The position numbers were made by a program, and so were the translations under genes. Shown one piece after another: positions 1 to 10,044 of a stretch of DNA of 64,000 nucleotides (position 1 is its first letter; every line of letters starts with the position of its first letter). The notes below the pieces were generated by a model. The model ran no database searches, was not told the origin of the DNA, and saw only the letters and a program-made list of their open reading frames with translations. This DNA is from Pseudomonas sp. L5B5 (lineage in GTDB: Bacteria > Pseudomonadota > Gammaproteobacteria > Pseudomonadales > Pseudomonadaceae): assembly GCF_020520285.1 (NCBI RefSeq), contig NZ_CP084742.1:3720001-3784000 (forward strand), written 5' to 3'.

Positions 1-585
1 GAGCGCCTGGCCAGCGAAGTGAGCCATTCCACCGAGGCGATGGGTCATCTCAAGCAGGAGAGCGACAAGATCGGCAGCGTTCTCGATGTGATCAAGTCGG
101 TGGCCCAGCAGACCAACCTGCTGGCCCTCAACGCCGCTATCGAGGCGGCCCGGGCCGGTGAGGCCGGCCGCGGCTTTGCCGTGGTGGCCGATGAAGTTCG
201 CAGCCTCGCCCAGCGCACCCAGCAGTCGACCGAAGAGATCGCCGAGCTGATCGTCGGCCTGCAAAACGGCACCCAGCAAGTGGCCAGCACCCTGGATACC
301 AGCCGCAACCTCACCGAAAGCAGTGTCGAGTTGACGCGCCGGGCGGGGGGTTCGCTGGACAATATCACCCGCACCGTCTCGGCGATCCAGGCGATGAACC
401 AGCAGATCGCCGCGGCAGCGGAGCAGCAGAGCGCGGTGGCCGAAGAGATCAACCGCAGCGTATTGAATGTACGCGACGTGTCCGAGCAAACCTCGTCGGC
501 CAGCGAGGAAACCGCCTCATCGAGCGCCGAGCTGGCACGCCTGGGGGTTCACCTGCAAAGCCTGGTGGGACGCTTCAAGGTCTGA
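1..585 (+). CDS. Methyl-accepting chemotaxis protein, C-terminal part (5' end outside window)
   Basis: The frame is open from base 1 to the stop at 585, so the start and sensor domain lie before the window. The visible 194 residues are the cytoplasmic signalling hairpin. The highly conserved tip [20 protein letters not shown], which docks CheA and CheW, lies about 35-60 residues in, followed by [16 protein letters not shown]. Both sides are Q/E/A-rich methylation helices. The protein ends in SLVGRFKV without a CheR-tethering pentapeptide. It should relay ligand occupancy to CheA at the inner membrane. The ligand cannot be judged because the sensor domain is missing. The gene is convergent with the ABC transporter operon. 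Confidence 0.95.
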   Translation, partial: ERLASEVSHSTEAMGHLKQESDKIGSVLDVIKSVAQQTNLLALNAAIEAARAGEAGRGFAVVADEVRSLAQRTQQSTEEIAELIVGLQNGTQQVASTLDTSRNLTESSVELTRRAGGSLDNITRTVSAIQAMNQQIAAAAEQQSAVAEEINRSVLNVRDVSEQTSSASEETASSSAELARLGVHLQSLVGRFKV

Positions 586-590
586 GTCGT

Positions 591-715
591 GTAGCCGCTG
601 CCCCGGCACTTCGTATGGGCGCGCAGCGGCCGCCCATACGCAGTGCCGGGGCAATCGCTGGAAGGCCCTGCGGGCCTTGTCGCGGCCTCGCCAGCTCGGC
701 AGCGGCCACAGGGTC
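591..715. repeat. REP-like intergenic element with a 23-bp-arm hairpin
   Basis: The gap between two convergent genes holds nested inverted repeats. The inner arms at 599-621 and 631-653 match at 22 of 23 positions around a 9-nt loop. Outer GTAGCCGCTGCC (from 591) and GGCAGCGGCCAC (from about 697) also pair. A second small hairpin, AAGGCCC-tgc-GGGCCTT, sits at 662-678. The outer sequence resembles the elements at 29,263-29,350 and 39,566-39,704. It may serve as a bidirectional terminator, but there is no T tract. Confidence 0.7.
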
Positions 716-1450
716 TTACAGCACCTGGCGCAGGAACGCCTGGGCTCGCGGGTCCTGGGGCGCACTGAAGAACACGTCGGGCGCGGCATCCTCCAGCAAC
801 TTGCCGTGATCGAAGAACAGCACCCGATCCGCCACTTCCCGGGCAAAACCCATCTCGTGGGTCACGCAGACCATGGTCATGCCTTCAAGGGCCAGGGTCT
901 TCATCACGTCCAGCACCTCGCCGACCATTTCCGGATCCAGGGCTGAAGTCGGCTCATCGAACAGCATCACCTTGGGTTCCATGGCCAGGGCCCGGGCAAT
1001 CGCCACCCGCTGCTGCTGGCCACCGGAGAGCCGCGAGGGAAACTCGTTGGCCTTCTGCGCAATACCGACCTTTTCCAGCAATGCCAGGGCCTTGGCCTCA
1101 CGTTCCTGCTTGCCGCGCTTGCGCACTACCTTCTGCGCCAGGCAAAGGTTTTCCAGCACAGTCATATGGGGGAACAGGTTGAAGTGCTGGAACACCATGC
1201 CCACCTCACGGCGATAGGCGTTCACATCGGTCCTGGGATCGGCCAGTTGCAAGCCATCGATGCTCACCGAGCCGGAATCGAAGGCCTCCAGGCCATTGAG
1301 GCAGCGCAGGAAGGTCGACTTGCCGGAGCCGGACGGGCCGATGACCACCAGCACCTCGCCCTTGGCCACCTGGGTGGTGACGTTGTCCACCGCGCGCACC
1401 ACCTGGCCACGGGTATCGAATACTTTTACCAGATCGCGGACTTCAATCAC
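716..1450 (-). CDS. Polar amino-acid ABC transporter, ATP-binding subunit
   Basis: This is the ATPase of a PAAT-family importer (GlnQ/HisP/ArtP type). Visible motifs are Walker [10 protein letters not shown], signature LSGGQQQR, Walker B VMLFDEP and the switch His in VCVTHEMG. I chose the GTG at 1450 (protein begins [11 protein letters not shown], 244 aa). It has GGAGG about 10 nt upstream and matches the usual N-terminus. The longer reading begins with TTG at 1471. From 1450 it overlaps the permease stop by 8 bp, so the two are translationally coupled. It is the last gene of an operon SBP-permease-ATPase. Confidence 0.93.
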   Translation of the reverse strand: MIEVRDLVKVFDTRGQVVRAVDNVTTQVAKGEVLVVIGPSGSGKSTFLRCLNGLEAFDSGSVSIDGLQLADPRTDVNAYRREVGMVFQHFNLFPHMTVLENLCLAQKVVRKRGKQEREAKALALLEKVGIAQKANEFPSRLSGGQQQRVAIARALAMEPKVMLFDEPTSALDPEMVGEVLDVMKTLALEGMTMVCVTHEMGFAREVADRVLFFDHGKLLEDAAPDVFFSAPQDPRAQAFLRQVL

Positions 1451-2402
1451 TTTGCGCGAGCCTCCGCTCAAGCCGGCTGGCCATCTTCGACAGCGGCAGG
1501 TTGATCAACAGATACAGGGCCGCCACGCAGAACAGGATCTCGAATGGCGAAAACGACGTGGTGATGACTTCCCGACCGCTCTTGAGCAGCTCGGTGATGG
1601 CGATCACCGACACCAGCGAAGTGTCCTTGACCAGGCTGATGAACTGCCCGGCCAGGGGCGGCAACACCCGCTTGAACGCCTGTGGCAGCACCACATGGCG
1701 CATCGACTGGCCGGCACTCAAGCCCAGGGAGCGGGCGGCTTCGTTCTGGCCGCGGGCGATGGACTGCACCCCGGCACGCACGATTTCCGCCACGTAGGCA
1801 CCGGTGAACAGCGACAACGCGGCGATCCCGGCGAACTCCCGGGACAGGTTGAGCACCGTGCCAATGAAGAAGTAGAAGATGAATATCTGCACCAACAGTG
1901 GTGTACCCCGCACCAGCTCGACATACAGAGTCGACAGGTCACGCAGGGTCGGGTTGCTGGACAGCCGGCACAGACCGGTACCCAGGCCGATCAACAGGCC
2001 CAGCACGCCAGATACCACCGACAGCCACAGGGTGGTCCACAACCCCCACAGCAACGGCCCTGCCGCCCAATGCCGAGTCACACCGATGACGTCGCCCTCG
2101 GCCACGTCATCGCCGCTGGCCACCTGCAGGCTGCTTTCATCGACGCTCAGGTGCTGTTCGGCGCCAGAGTCGCCCTTGAGGGTGACTTCAGCCTTGCCGC
2201 CCTTGCGCACCACCTCGGCGACGGTGGAAATCTCCGCCGCGCGCTGGGACTCCTCGGCCTGATAGGCAAAGTATTGCGGGACGCGATTCCAGCGCCATTC
2301 GTAGGACATCAGCGAGGTGGCGTAATACAGCGCGCCAGCCAGGCCGACCAGCACCAGCACGGTCAACATGTGCCAGGGCCATTGGGCTTTGTTCTGTTTC
2401 AT
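1443..2402 (-). CDS. Polar amino-acid ABC transporter, permease subunit
   Basis: This inner-membrane permease of the HisM/GlnP type is about 319 aa. It has an N-terminal membrane segment ([20 protein letters not shown]) and then a roughly 100-residue periplasmic stretch. The permease core contains the EAA-like loop ([22 protein letters not shown]). The long N-terminal periplasmic insert is seen in a subset of single-permease PAAT systems. I chose the ATG at 2402 ([10 protein letters not shown]). A further in-frame extension to 2456 would run into the REP hairpin at 2450-2506. Specificity is probably for glutamine or a related amino acid, inferred from the neighbouring binding protein. Confidence 0.9.
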   Translation of the reverse strand: MKQNKAQWPWHMLTVLVLVGLAGALYYATSLMSYEWRWNRVPQYFAYQAEESQRAAEISTVAEVVRKGGKAEVTLKGDSGAEQHLSVDESSLQVASGDDVAEGDVIGVTRHWAAGPLLWGLWTTLWLSVVSGVLGLLIGLGTGLCRLSSNPTLRDLSTLYVELVRGTPLLVQIFIFYFFIGTVLNLSREFAGIAALSLFTGAYVAEIVRAGVQSIARGQNEAARSLGLSAGQSMRHVVLPQAFKRVLPPLAGQFISLVKDTSLVSVIAITELLKSGREVITTSFSPFEILFCVAALYLLINLPLSKMASRLERRLAQSD

Positions 2403-2449
2403 TGGGTTTGCGGATTCCGAATGCTGGGTCGCCAGGGACGCCGCCTCAG

Positions 2450-2506
2450 CGGGCAAGCGTCGCTCCTACATGGATTGCACAAGTCTGTAGGAGCGAGGCG
2501 TGCCCG
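2450..2506. repeat. Paired REP element between binding-protein and permease genes
   Basis: CGGGCAAGCGTCGCTCCTAC at 2450-2469 and its near-complement at 2487-2506 form a hairpin (about 19 of 21 pairs with one more base each side). This is the same REP family as at 50,215, 51,614 and 58,326. It lies between the stop of the solute-binding gene and the start of the permease gene. Confidence 0.8.
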
Positions 2507-2539
2507 TGAATGGGGCAACCCGGTCTGTCTGAACGGGGG

Positions 2540-3337
2540 TTATTCCATGTCCTTGAGCCACTCGGTGCTCTTGAACCACTTGTCGTGGATCCGGTCGTAG
2601 GTCCCGTCTTCGTGGATCTGGTGCAGGAAGTTGTTGATGAAGTTGATGCTGTCGTAGTCACCCTTCTTCAGGCCGAAGGCCAGCGGCTCATAGGTGAACG
2701 GCTTGTCGAGGAACGTAAGCTTGCCGTTGCCGACCTTGCCCACCGCCACCACGTTGTACGGAGCGTCGTAGATGAACGCATCGGCCTTGCCGTTGACCAC
2801 GTCCAGCACCGCTTCCTGCTCGTTGTCATAACCGTGGTACTTGGCCTTGGCAATCAGCTTCTTGGCGACCATTTCCCCGGTGGTACCCAGCTTGGAGGTG
2901 ATGCGATAGTCGGCGCTGTTCAAGTCCTTGTAGGACTTGATGGTGCCTTCCAGCTCCTTGCGAATCAGCAGGGTCTGGCCGACCACGATGAAGGGCTCGC
3001 TGAAGTTCAGGCGCAGGTTGCGCTCCTGGGTCAGGGTCATGCCGCTGCCGATCATGTCGAACTTGTTGGTGAGCAGGGCCGGGATGATGCCGTCATAGCC
3101 GGTGGAAACCATCTCCAGCTTGACCCCCATGGACTTGGCCATGGCCTTGAGCAGGTCGACTTCGAAACCGATGATCTCGCCGCGCTTGTTGGTCATCTGG
3201 AACGGCATGTAGGTCGGGTCCATGCCCACCTTCAACGATCCACGCTTGACCGCGTCGTCGATGGCGCCGGCCTGTGCCGTGCTGACCGCCAACATGGCTG
3301 CGGCGCCAGCCAGCAACAGCGAAAGATACTTCTTCAT
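2540..3337 (-). CDS. Periplasmic amino-acid-binding protein of ABC transporter
   Basis: This solute-binding protein family 3 member (GlnH/HisJ fold) is 265 aa. A signal peptide (MKKYLSLLLAGAAAMLAVSTAQA) is followed by the mature domain. Conserved family segments are GFEVDLLKAMAKSMG, MIGSGMTLTQERNLRLNFSEP, KLGTTGE and ADAFIYDAP. I chose the ATG at 3337; the frame extends to 3358, but the signal peptide fits only from MKK. It is the first gene of the operon and delivers the amino acid to the downstream permease and ATPase. The overall pattern looks glutamine-like, but specificity cannot be fixed from sequence alone. Confidence 0.92.
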   Translation of the reverse strand: MKKYLSLLLAGAAAMLAVSTAQAGAIDDAVKRGSLKVGMDPTYMPFQMTNKRGEIIGFEVDLLKAMAKSMGVKLEMVSTGYDGIIPALLTNKFDMIGSGMTLTQERNLRLNFSEPFIVVGQTLLIRKELEGTIKSYKDLNSADYRITSKLGTTGEMVAKKLIAKAKYHGYDNEQEAVLDVVNGKADAFIYDAPYNVVAVGKVGNGKLTFLDKPFTYEPLAFGLKKGDYDSINFINNFLHQIHEDGTYDRIHDKWFKSTEWLKDME

Positions 3338-3529
3338 CTCAAGTCCCCTGAAAGCCATTTTATTGTGGTGTCTGCGCGTCGCAGTCCCTTGTTGGCAAAC
3401 CTTCGGATACCAGGTCGTGGTCGATCACGCACAGAAATTTGCGGGTGCGATGCTAACGCACTCGGGTATTTGCACAAGGTTTTTGTTGTAGGACAAGGGC
3501 GGCGGGGATGAGCGCGGAGCACAAAGCAA

Positions 3530-3559
3530 AACGCCCTTGAGCATGGACTCAAGGGCGTT
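3530..3559 (-). terminator. Rho-independent-type hairpin after opgH
   Basis: Perfect 12-bp arms AACGCCCTTGAG (3530-3541) and CTCAAGGGCGTT (3548-3559) flank a 6-nt loop, ending 4 nt past the opgH stop. The trailing T run on the minus strand is short (TTGC), so efficiency is uncertain. Confidence 0.75.
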
Positions 3560-3563
3560 GGCT

Positions 3564-6134
3564 TCAGGCCGGTTGCGGTGCCGCGATCAACGGCTGCAAC
3601 GGCAGCAGCGGGGCATGGGGATCGGCGGTCACCGACTGGCGCCAGGCACCCAGCCACTCGGCATGGCCCTCGCTCCAGACCAGCTGGTGCAGGCGACCCA
3701 GGGCCACCGGATCGCTCAACAGCGCCAGGCGCTCGCTGTTGTTCAATGCACCTGGACCGCCCTTGAGCGCATGACGCACCCGCTCCTGGCGCAGCCATTC
3801 GATCGGCTCGGCCTGGGCATGGCGGGAAGTGGCCAGGGCACAGGCCAGGGCATTCTGCTGCGGATCCACCACGGCCCGGATAAAGCCGTCGTTGAGCGCA
3901 TGCCAGCGGTTCTCGTGGGTGTACTGGTCGGTGGCCAGCAGCGCCTGGGGCGGAGAGTATTCCTCGGGAATCAGGAACAGCTTCTCATCACGGGACTTCA
4001 GGCCCAGGCCAACCCGGCTGGAGATCACCGACACCGGGATCGACAGCATCAGCGACCCGACGATCGGCACCAGCCACCACAGGAAGCTGGGGTTCAGCCA
4101 GATCACCAGCAGGGCCCAGCAGAAACCCAGCAGGGTCTGTGGACCGTGGCGGCGCACCGCTTCGCTCCACGGGGTGGAGTCGTCGTCACGCTGCGGCGAG
4201 TTCCAGGTCGCGGCCCAGCCGAGGAACGCGGCCAGCACGAAACGGGTGTGGAAAATCATCCGCACCGGCGCCAGCAGCATGGAGAACAGCATCTCCAAAA
4301 GCATCGACACGGTAACCTTGAACTTGCCGCCGAACTCCTTGGCACCCTTGGCCCAGATCAGGATGATGCTGAGCAGCTTGGGCAGGAACAGCAGCACGAT
4401 CGTGGTGGAGAACAGCGCGATGGCCTTGTCCGGGTGCCACTGCGGCCACAGCGGATACAGCTGCCGGGGCTCGAGGAAATACTGCGGCTCCATCAGCGTA
4501 TTGACCGCCAGCAGTGCCGTGGACAAGACCAGGAAGAAGAACCACAACGGCGCCGACAAGTAGGACATCACCCCGGTGAGGAACACCGCGCGGTGCACCG
4601 GGTGCATGCCCTTGACCAGGAACAGGCGGAAGTTCATCAGGTTGCCGTGGCACCAGCGACGGTCGCGCTTGAGCTCGTCCAGCAGGTTCGGTGGCAGCTC
4701 TTCGTAACTGCCCGGCAGGTCGTAGGCGATCCACACGCCCCAGCCGGCGCGGCGCATCAACGCGGCTTCGACGAAGTCGTGGGACAGGATCGCACCGGCG
4801 AATGCCCCCTTGCCCGGCAACGGCGCCAGGGCGCAGTGCTCGATGAACGGCTTCATGCGGATGATCGCGTTGTGGCCCCAGTAGTGGGACTCACCCAGTT
4901 GCCAGAAATGCAGGCCGGCAGTGAACAGCGGGCCATACACACGGGTGGCGAACTGCTGCATGCGCGCATACAAGGTGTCCATGCCCGAAGCCCTGGGCGC
5001 GGTCTGGATGATCCCCGCGTCCGGCGTGGCCTCCATCAGGCGTACCAGGCTGGTCAGGCATTCGCCGCTCATCACGCTGTCGGCGTCCAGTACCACCATG
5101 TACTTGTAGTCGCCGCCCCAGCGACGGCAGAAGTCGTCGAGGTTGCCGCTCTTGCGCTTCACGCGGCGGCGACGGCGGCGGTAGAAGATCTTGCCGAAAC
5201 CCTTGGTCTCGCGGCAGACATCCAGCCAGGCCTGCTGCTCGGCAACGCAGATGTCGCTGTCGTTACTGTCGCTGAGGACGAAGAAATCGAAGCGGTCCAG
5301 GTCACCGGTGGCCGCCACCGACTCGAAGGTCGCGCGCAAGCCGGCGAATACCCGGGGCACGTCTTCGTTGCAGATCGGCATCACCAGCGCGGTCCGCGCA
5401 TTCTCGGCGATCGGCTCGTTGCCGGCGCTGGCGCCGGAGATGCGGTACTTGTCGCGGCCGGTCAGCAGCTCCAGGAAGCCCATCAGGGCGGTCCAGAAAC
5501 CTGCCGAAACCCAGCAGAACAGGATGCCGAACAGAATCAGGATGCTGGTCTGCAAGGCGTAGGGCAGTACCTGTTGCGCGGTCTGCATCAGCGGCTGGTG
5601 CGCCACCTCTTCCAGGTCGACGAAGGACCAGCCCTGGTACGGCATGATGCCTTTCATGTACCAGCCGGCGACGATGGTCTGGCCGAGCATCAGCACCAGC
5701 AGGATGTAGCGGCGGATCGAACCGACGGTACGCCAGCGGGCAGCCGGCAGCACACGCTCGTCCTGCGGTGGTACGGGCGGGTTGGTGCGCCCGGTCAGGC
5801 GCCGCCAGCCACGCACCAGGATATTGGTACGCCACGGCTCCGGCACGACCCGGGTGCGCCGGATCGGCGGTGCAGCCTTGAGGCAGATGCGGCCCTCGGC
5901 GTCGACGGCCAGCATCTGGGCATCACTCAGCTCGTCTGCGGTGCTCAGGGCCAGGCGTTCGCCCACCGACGCCTGGGCGGCATCGGCGGACTCATCGAAA
6001 GCCTTGGACGACAGGCGCTGGTGCAGTTCGCTGAAGGACTGGCAGTTCGCGAGTTCCGCGCGCTGCTGGTCCGACAGGGGCAAGTGGGCCAGGTACTCGG
6101 CCAGAGACTCTGGCTGTAGTTGAGAGTTACTCAT
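3564..6134 (-). CDS. opgH: Glucans biosynthesis glucosyltransferase H
   Basis: OpgH (MdoH), 856 aa, is an inner-membrane family-2 glycosyltransferase. It polymerises UDP-glucose into the linear beta-1,2 backbone of osmoregulated periplasmic glucans and moves it outward. Visible are an N-terminal cytosolic region, two membrane segments ([17 protein letters not shown] and [20 protein letters not shown]) and the GT core. The core has VVLDADS (DxD), [14 protein letters not shown] and the RDRRW motif of processive enzymes. Several more membrane helices and a C-terminal cytosolic tail follow. The start overlaps the opgG stop by 8 bp, so the pair is translationally coupled. Confidence 0.97.
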   Translation of the reverse strand: MSNSQLQPESLAEYLAHLPLSDQQRAELANCQSFSELHQRLSSKAFDESADAAQASVGERLALSTADELSDAQMLAVDAEGRICLKAAPPIRRTRVVPEPWRTNILVRGWRRLTGRTNPPVPPQDERVLPAARWRTVGSIRRYILLVLMLGQTIVAGWYMKGIMPYQGWSFVDLEEVAHQPLMQTAQQVLPYALQTSILILFGILFCWVSAGFWTALMGFLELLTGRDKYRISGASAGNEPIAENARTALVMPICNEDVPRVFAGLRATFESVAATGDLDRFDFFVLSDSNDSDICVAEQQAWLDVCRETKGFGKIFYRRRRRRVKRKSGNLDDFCRRWGGDYKYMVVLDADSVMSGECLTSLVRLMEATPDAGIIQTAPRASGMDTLYARMQQFATRVYGPLFTAGLHFWQLGESHYWGHNAIIRMKPFIEHCALAPLPGKGAFAGAILSHDFVEAALMRRAGWGVWIAYDLPGSYEELPPNLLDELKRDRRWCHGNLMNFRLFLVKGMHPVHRAVFLTGVMSYLSAPLWFFFLVLSTALLAVNTLMEPQYFLEPRQLYPLWPQWHPDKAIALFSTTIVLLFLPKLLSIILIWAKGAKEFGGKFKVTVSMLLEMLFSMLLAPVRMIFHTRFVLAAFLGWAATWNSPQRDDDSTPWSEAVRRHGPQTLLGFCWALLVIWLNPSFLWWLVPIVGSLMLSIPVSVISSRVGLGLKSRDEKLFLIPEEYSPPQALLATDQYTHENRWHALNDGFIRAVVDPQQNALACALATSRHAQAEPIEWLRQERVRHALKGGPGALNNSERLALLSDPVALGRLHQLVWSEGHAEWLGAWRQSVTADPHAPLLPLQPLIAAPQPA

Positions 6135-7962
6135 CGGCAGGCAACTGGTAGCTCCAGGTCTCGGTCAGGACTTGTTCCGTCTTGGCCGGTTCCGGTGTGG
6201 CTGGGGCCGCGTCGGCAGCAGGCTGCTTGGCGTCTTTGTGATCCTTGTCCTTGGCGTCCTTGTCCTTGGCAGGCTTGGCGTCCTTGGCTGGCTTGGCTTC
6301 AGCCTGCTTGGCCGCCGCAGCAGCGGCTTCCTTCTCCTTCTTCTCCTGTTGCTTGGCGGCGATCTTGTCGGCCTTGGCCACGGAGGAGCTGGAGTTTGCG
6401 GTAGAAGCCTTGGCCGGCTCGGCTGCCGGAATGTCGCGCACCAGCGCCGCACGCAGCTCGGTGGCCTTGCTCGGGTCCTTGACCTTCAAGCGCAGGGTCA
6501 GGCGCCAGCCTTTGGTTTCCGGGTTGTAGCGAACGTTGTTTTCCACCAGCTCGGCGTTGTCACCGACGCTGACCTGGCTGCGAACCTCGGCGCTCTCGGG
6601 CAGGGCTGCCAGGGACGGGCCTTCGAAGTCCACCAGGTAGGCAACGCTGCCATCGGGCTGGCGAATCAGGTTCGATTGCTTGACATCACCGGTAGAGCGC
6701 AGGGTCTGCTGGACCCAGGCGCTGTCGGGGGAATGCAGGGCCGCTTCGTCCATGGTCCAGTGCAGGCGGTAGGCGAAGTCCAGTGGCTGGCCCGGCTCAG
6801 GCTGCTTCTCGGGGTTCCAGAACGCCACGATGTTGTCGTTGGTTTCATCCGCGGTAGGGATCTCCACCAGGTCGACGGTGCCCTTGCCCCAGTCGCCCTT
6901 CGGCTCGATCCAGGCGCTTGGGCGCTTGTCGTAGCGGTCGTCGAGGTCTTCGTAGTGACTGAAGTCACGACCGCGCTGCAGCAGGCCGAAACCACGCGGG
7001 TTCTCCACCGAGAAGTTGCTCACGGCCAGGTGTTTCGGGTTGTTCAGCGGACGCCAGATCCACTCGCCGTTGCCGGCATGGATCGACAGGCCGCTGGAGT
7101 CGTGCAGCTCGCGGCGATAGTTGAGGACTTTCGACGGCTGGTTGGCGCCGAACAGGTACATGCTGGTCAGCGGGGCCAGGCCCAGCTTGCCGACCTTGTC
7201 ACGCAGGAACACCCGGGCCTTGACGTCGACGATGGTGTCGGCGCCCGGGCGCAAGGTCAGGCGATAGGCGCCCGTGGCTCGCGAGGAGTCCAGCAGGGCA
7301 TAGATCACCAGGTGCTTGTCGGTAGGCTTGGGTTGCTGGATCCAGAACTCGCTGAAACGCGGGAACTCTTCCCCGGACGGCAACGCGGTGTCGATTGCCA
7401 GGCCACGGGCGGACAGGCCATAGACGTGGCCCTTGCCGACGACGCGGAAGTAGCTCGCGCCCAGCATGGTCATGATCTCGTCCTGCTTGTCGGCCTTGTT
7501 GATCGGGTACAGCACGCGGAAACCGGCATAACCCAGCTTCTCGGTGGCTTTTGGATCGAACTTGAGGTCACCGAAATCGAAACGGTTGGGATCGTACTTG
7601 ATCTCGGAAACGGTATTGGCGCTGATCTCGTTGATCTTCACCGGCGTGTCGAAGTGCATGCCCTGGTGATAGAACGACAGCTTGAACGGGGTCTTCTGAT
7701 CGGCCCATTCGGCTTTTTCGGTGAGGAAGCGGATTTTCTGGTAATCCGCGAACTTCATGTCGCGGAACTCGGTTGGCAGGTTACTGCGCGGAGCCTCGTA
7801 CTTCTGCCCGGCCAAGTCCTTGGCCTTCGCCGATACGTCATCCAGGCTGAATGCCATGAGTTGGCCAACGCCAAACAGGCAGACCAGCGCAGAGCCCGTC
7901 ACCAGTGCGTTTCGCAACCTTTTGGCAAACAAGTTTGGTGCATTACAGGGACTAACAATCAC
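6127..7962 (-). CDS. opgG: Glucans biosynthesis protein G, with Lys/Ala-rich C-terminal insert
   Basis: OpgG (MdoG) is the periplasmic protein needed for OPG assembly and beta-1,6 branching. I chose the GTG at 7962 (611 aa, beginning [16 protein letters not shown]); it has GAGGG upstream, while the longer frame starts at TTG 7989. A signal/membrane segment ([20 protein letters not shown]) precedes the MdoG beta-sandwich core, and the second domain follows. Near the C-terminus, after [12 protein letters not shown], is about 85 residues of low-complexity sequence rich in Ala, Lys and Asp. The final [12 protein letters not shown] follows. The P. aeruginosa and E. coli proteins are shorter, near 510-525 aa from memory. 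Confidence 0.95.
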   Translation of the reverse strand: MIVSPCNAPNLFAKRLRNALVTGSALVCLFGVGQLMAFSLDDVSAKAKDLAGQKYEAPRSNLPTEFRDMKFADYQKIRFLTEKAEWADQKTPFKLSFYHQGMHFDTPVKINEISANTVSEIKYDPNRFDFGDLKFDPKATEKLGYAGFRVLYPINKADKQDEIMTMLGASYFRVVGKGHVYGLSARGLAIDTALPSGEEFPRFSEFWIQQPKPTDKHLVIYALLDSSRATGAYRLTLRPGADTIVDVKARVFLRDKVGKLGLAPLTSMYLFGANQPSKVLNYRRELHDSSGLSIHAGNGEWIWRPLNNPKHLAVSNFSVENPRGFGLLQRGRDFSHYEDLDDRYDKRPSAWIEPKGDWGKGTVDLVEIPTADETNDNIVAFWNPEKQPEPGQPLDFAYRLHWTMDEAALHSPDSAWVQQTLRSTGDVKQSNLIRQPDGSVAYLVDFEGPSLAALPESAEVRSQVSVGDNAELVENNVRYNPETKGWRLTLRLKVKDPSKATELRAALVRDIPAAEPAKASTANSSSSVAKADKIAAKQQEKKEKEAAAAAAKQAEAKPAKDAKPAKDKDAKDKDHKDAKQPAADAAPATPEPAKTEQVLTETWSYQLPADE

Positions 7963-8197
7963 GAGCAACCCTCGCCGAAAACAGATCAAAAAACCAACGG
8001 CCAGCTATCTACATGCCAGGTTGGCGAGCATTGTTCCGACTCCGAAGGGGCTAAATGATTCCCCAAACGGCCGTGGACAAGTCTCTACTTAAGTCAAAAT
8101 GGACCAACGAACGCTGATCCCCGTAGCGCGCGATTATCTAGTAGGCCGCGTTACAACGCATCAGGGGCAACAAAGTATTTATCGTGAAAAACAGCAG

Positions 8198-8220
8198 TTT
8201 CCGGCCGAAATCGGCGGAAA
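8198..8220 (-). terminator. Possible terminator after dtd
   Basis: TTTCCGGCCG (8198-8207) and CGGCGGAAA (8212-8220) pair with one bulged base. On the minus strand the hairpin is followed by CTGCTGTTTTT. It sits 19 nt past the dtd stop and before opgG. The rest of the 7963-8238 gap should hold the opgG promoter, but I could not pick out convincing -35/-10 boxes. Confidence 0.45.
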
Positions 8221-8238
8221 AAGATGTTTCAGGCACTT

Positions 8239-8676
8239 TCAGGTCTGTAACAGGAAGGTGACTGGCCCGTCGTTGACCAGATGCACCTGCATGTCCGCAC
8301 CGAAGCGCCCTGATGCCACTTTGCCATGCAACTGTTGCGCCTTCACTAACAAGTAGTTGAAAAGCTCCTCGCCGAGGGCCGGTGGCGCCGCCGTGGAAAA
8401 GCTCGGGCGCAGGCCGCTCTTGGTGTCTGCCGCCAGGGTGAACTGCGAGACCAGCAGCAAACCGCCCTGCACATCGGCCAGGGACAGGTTCATCTTGCCT
8501 TCGGCGTCACTGAACACTCGATAGTTAAGCAGCTTATGCAGGAGTTTGTCGGCGCTGGCCCGAGTATCCCCCGGCTCCACCGCCACCAGCACCAGCAACC
8601 CCTGGTCCACCGCGCCGACAATCTCGCCGGCCACTTCCACCCGCGCGCCGGCCACGCGCTGCAACAGCCCCTTCAT
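8239..8676 (-). CDS. dtd: D-aminoacyl-tRNA deacylase
   Basis: Dtd, 145 aa, is a cytosolic proofreading enzyme that removes D-amino acids (and glycine mischarged on tRNA-Ala) from tRNA. Family hallmarks visible are MKGLLQRV at the N-terminus, the SQFTLAAD motif and the cross-subunit Gly-cisPro motif region NDGPVTF near the C-terminus. The frame is open upstream to 8955, but homology begins at the ATG at 8676, which overlaps the pip stop in an ATGA arrangement. Translation is probably coupled to pip. Confidence 0.96.
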   Translation of the reverse strand: MKGLLQRVAGARVEVAGEIVGAVDQGLLVLVAVEPGDTRASADKLLHKLLNYRVFSDAEGKMNLSLADVQGGLLLVSQFTLAADTKSGLRPSFSTAAPPALGEELFNYLLVKAQQLHGKVASGRFGADMQVHLVNDGPVTFLLQT

Positions 8677-9644
8677 GCTTCTTCGGGCGGCAGGTCGAGC
8701 AGGCGCCGGGCCATCTGGTCGGTGGCTCGCACCAGCGCGTCGGTAATGCCCGGCTCGGACGCCGCATGGCCAGCATCGCGAATCACCTGCAACTCGCTGT
8801 TGGGCCAGGCCTGATGCAGCTCCCAGGCGTTGTCCAGCGGACAGATCACATCGTAGCGACCATGGATGATGACCCCCGGCAGATGGGCGATCTTGCCCAT
8901 GTCGCGAATCAGCTGGTCGGGTTCGAGGAAGGCATTGTTGGTGAAGTAGTGGCACTCGATCCGGGCGATCGACAAGGCCCGTTGCGGCTCGGAGAAACGG
9001 TCCACTACCAGCGGGTTGGGCCGCAGGGTCGCGGTGCGCCCTTCCCAGCCGGACCAGGCCTTGGCCGCGTGCATCTGGGCGATCTGGTCGCTGCCGGTCA
9101 GGCGCTTGTGGAAGGCGCTGACCAGGTCATGGCGCTCCTCCAGGGGAATCGGTGCCACATAGTCCTGCCAGTAGTCGGGGAACAGGCGGCTGGCACCGCA
9201 CTGGTAGTACCACTGGATCTCCTGGGGACGGGCCAGGAAGATCCCGCGCACGATCAGGCCAAGCACGCGGTCGGGGTGGGTCTGTGCATAGGCCAGGGCC
9301 AGGGTCGAGCCCCAGGAACCGCCGAACAGCACCCATTTGTCGATGCCCAGGTGCTCGCGAATCCGCTCCAGGTCAGCCACCAGGTCCCAGGTGGTGTTGT
9401 TGTCCAGGCTGGCGTGCGGGCTGGAACGTCCGCAACCGCGCTGGTCGAAGGTGACGATGCGATACAGGGTCGGGTCGAAGTAGCAACGGCTCGCACCGTC
9501 GCAGCCAGCTCCCGGGCCGCCATGAAGGAACACCACCGGCAATCCTTCCGGTGAACCGCTTTCGTCGACATACAGCACATGGGGTTCGTCGACGGCCAGA
9601 TCGTGCCGGGCATAGGGTTTGATCTGCGGGTACAAAGTCTTCAT
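8673..9644 (-). CDS. pip: Proline iminopeptidase
   Basis: Pip, 323 aa, is an alpha/beta-hydrolase serine peptidase of family S33 that removes N-terminal proline from peptides. It shows the oxyanion segment [12 protein letters not shown], the nucleophile elbow [14 protein letters not shown], the Asp in [11 protein letters not shown] and the His in [12 protein letters not shown], so the catalytic triad is complete. I chose the ATG at 9644 ([16 protein letters not shown]); the frame extends to 9710 but the extra 22 residues are not typical. It is followed directly by dtd. Confidence 0.96.
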   Translation of the reverse strand: MKTLYPQIKPYARHDLAVDEPHVLYVDESGSPEGLPVVFLHGGPGAGCDGASRCYFDPTLYRIVTFDQRGCGRSSPHASLDNNTTWDLVADLERIREHLGIDKWVLFGGSWGSTLALAYAQTHPDRVLGLIVRGIFLARPQEIQWYYQCGASRLFPDYWQDYVAPIPLEERHDLVSAFHKRLTGSDQIAQMHAAKAWSGWEGRTATLRPNPLVVDRFSEPQRALSIARIECHYFTNNAFLEPDQLIRDMGKIAHLPGVIIHGRYDVICPLDNAWELHQAWPNSELQVIRDAGHAASEPGITDALVRATDQMARRLLDLPPEEA

Positions 9645-9796
9645 TACGCGCTCCGTGGAGGTCGGGGTCATCCCTGAAGGGACTTCATTCATGCTGCCGT
9701 CCGGCATCATAAACCCGAATTACGCAATGAGCATGTCCTTGAGAAAAATGGGGTTGTTGGCCAATGCCGGTCCCTTAAGAGCAAGCACTGTACTGG

Positions 9797-9904
9797 TGGC
9801 GAGGGAGCTTGCTCCCGTGTGACCGGCCGCGGCTCCGGGGGGGGGTAGCGGTCGCATTTTTGGGGATGCTGCGCGCGCCAGCGGGGGCAAGCTCCCTCGC
9901 TACA
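9797..9904. repeat. Paired REP-like element with a G9 run
   Basis: In the roughly 400-bp gap between pip and hutG, GCGAGGGAGCTTGCTCCCG (from 9799) and its near-complement (9882-9900) pair at 18 of 19 positions. They enclose about 65 nt that includes nine consecutive G at 9837-9845. The family differs slightly from the GGAGCGAGGCTTGCCCGC elements elsewhere. Nothing else convincing lies in 9645-10044. Confidence 0.75.
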
Positions 9905-10044
9905 GGTTATTTTTCGTTCGCTCTAGCGCTTAGCTGATCGGCATTGGGATTGATGGCCCCATTTTTCATCCTGGGCCACGCCCGATCCAAGCCCTTGGCA
10001 GACCGTGGAGAGCCTGCAAGAGCGACGATCGGGCACCCCGCCGG

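Noticed and set aside
3338..3529. Sigma-54 promoter for the first ABC transporter operon
   Set aside because: TGGTATCC and TTTGCC occur, but the distance between GG and GC is three bases too long.
3537..6119. 860-codon open frame on the plus strand opposite opgH
   Set aside because: It is antisense to a textbook OpgH with complete motifs, and the composition is Gln/Arg/Gly-rich shadow type. The same applies to the long frame at 6172-8058.
8099..8356. Small plus-strand gene upstream of opgG
   Set aside because: It overlaps the dtd 3' end antisense, has no recognisable domain and includes the hairpin after dtd.
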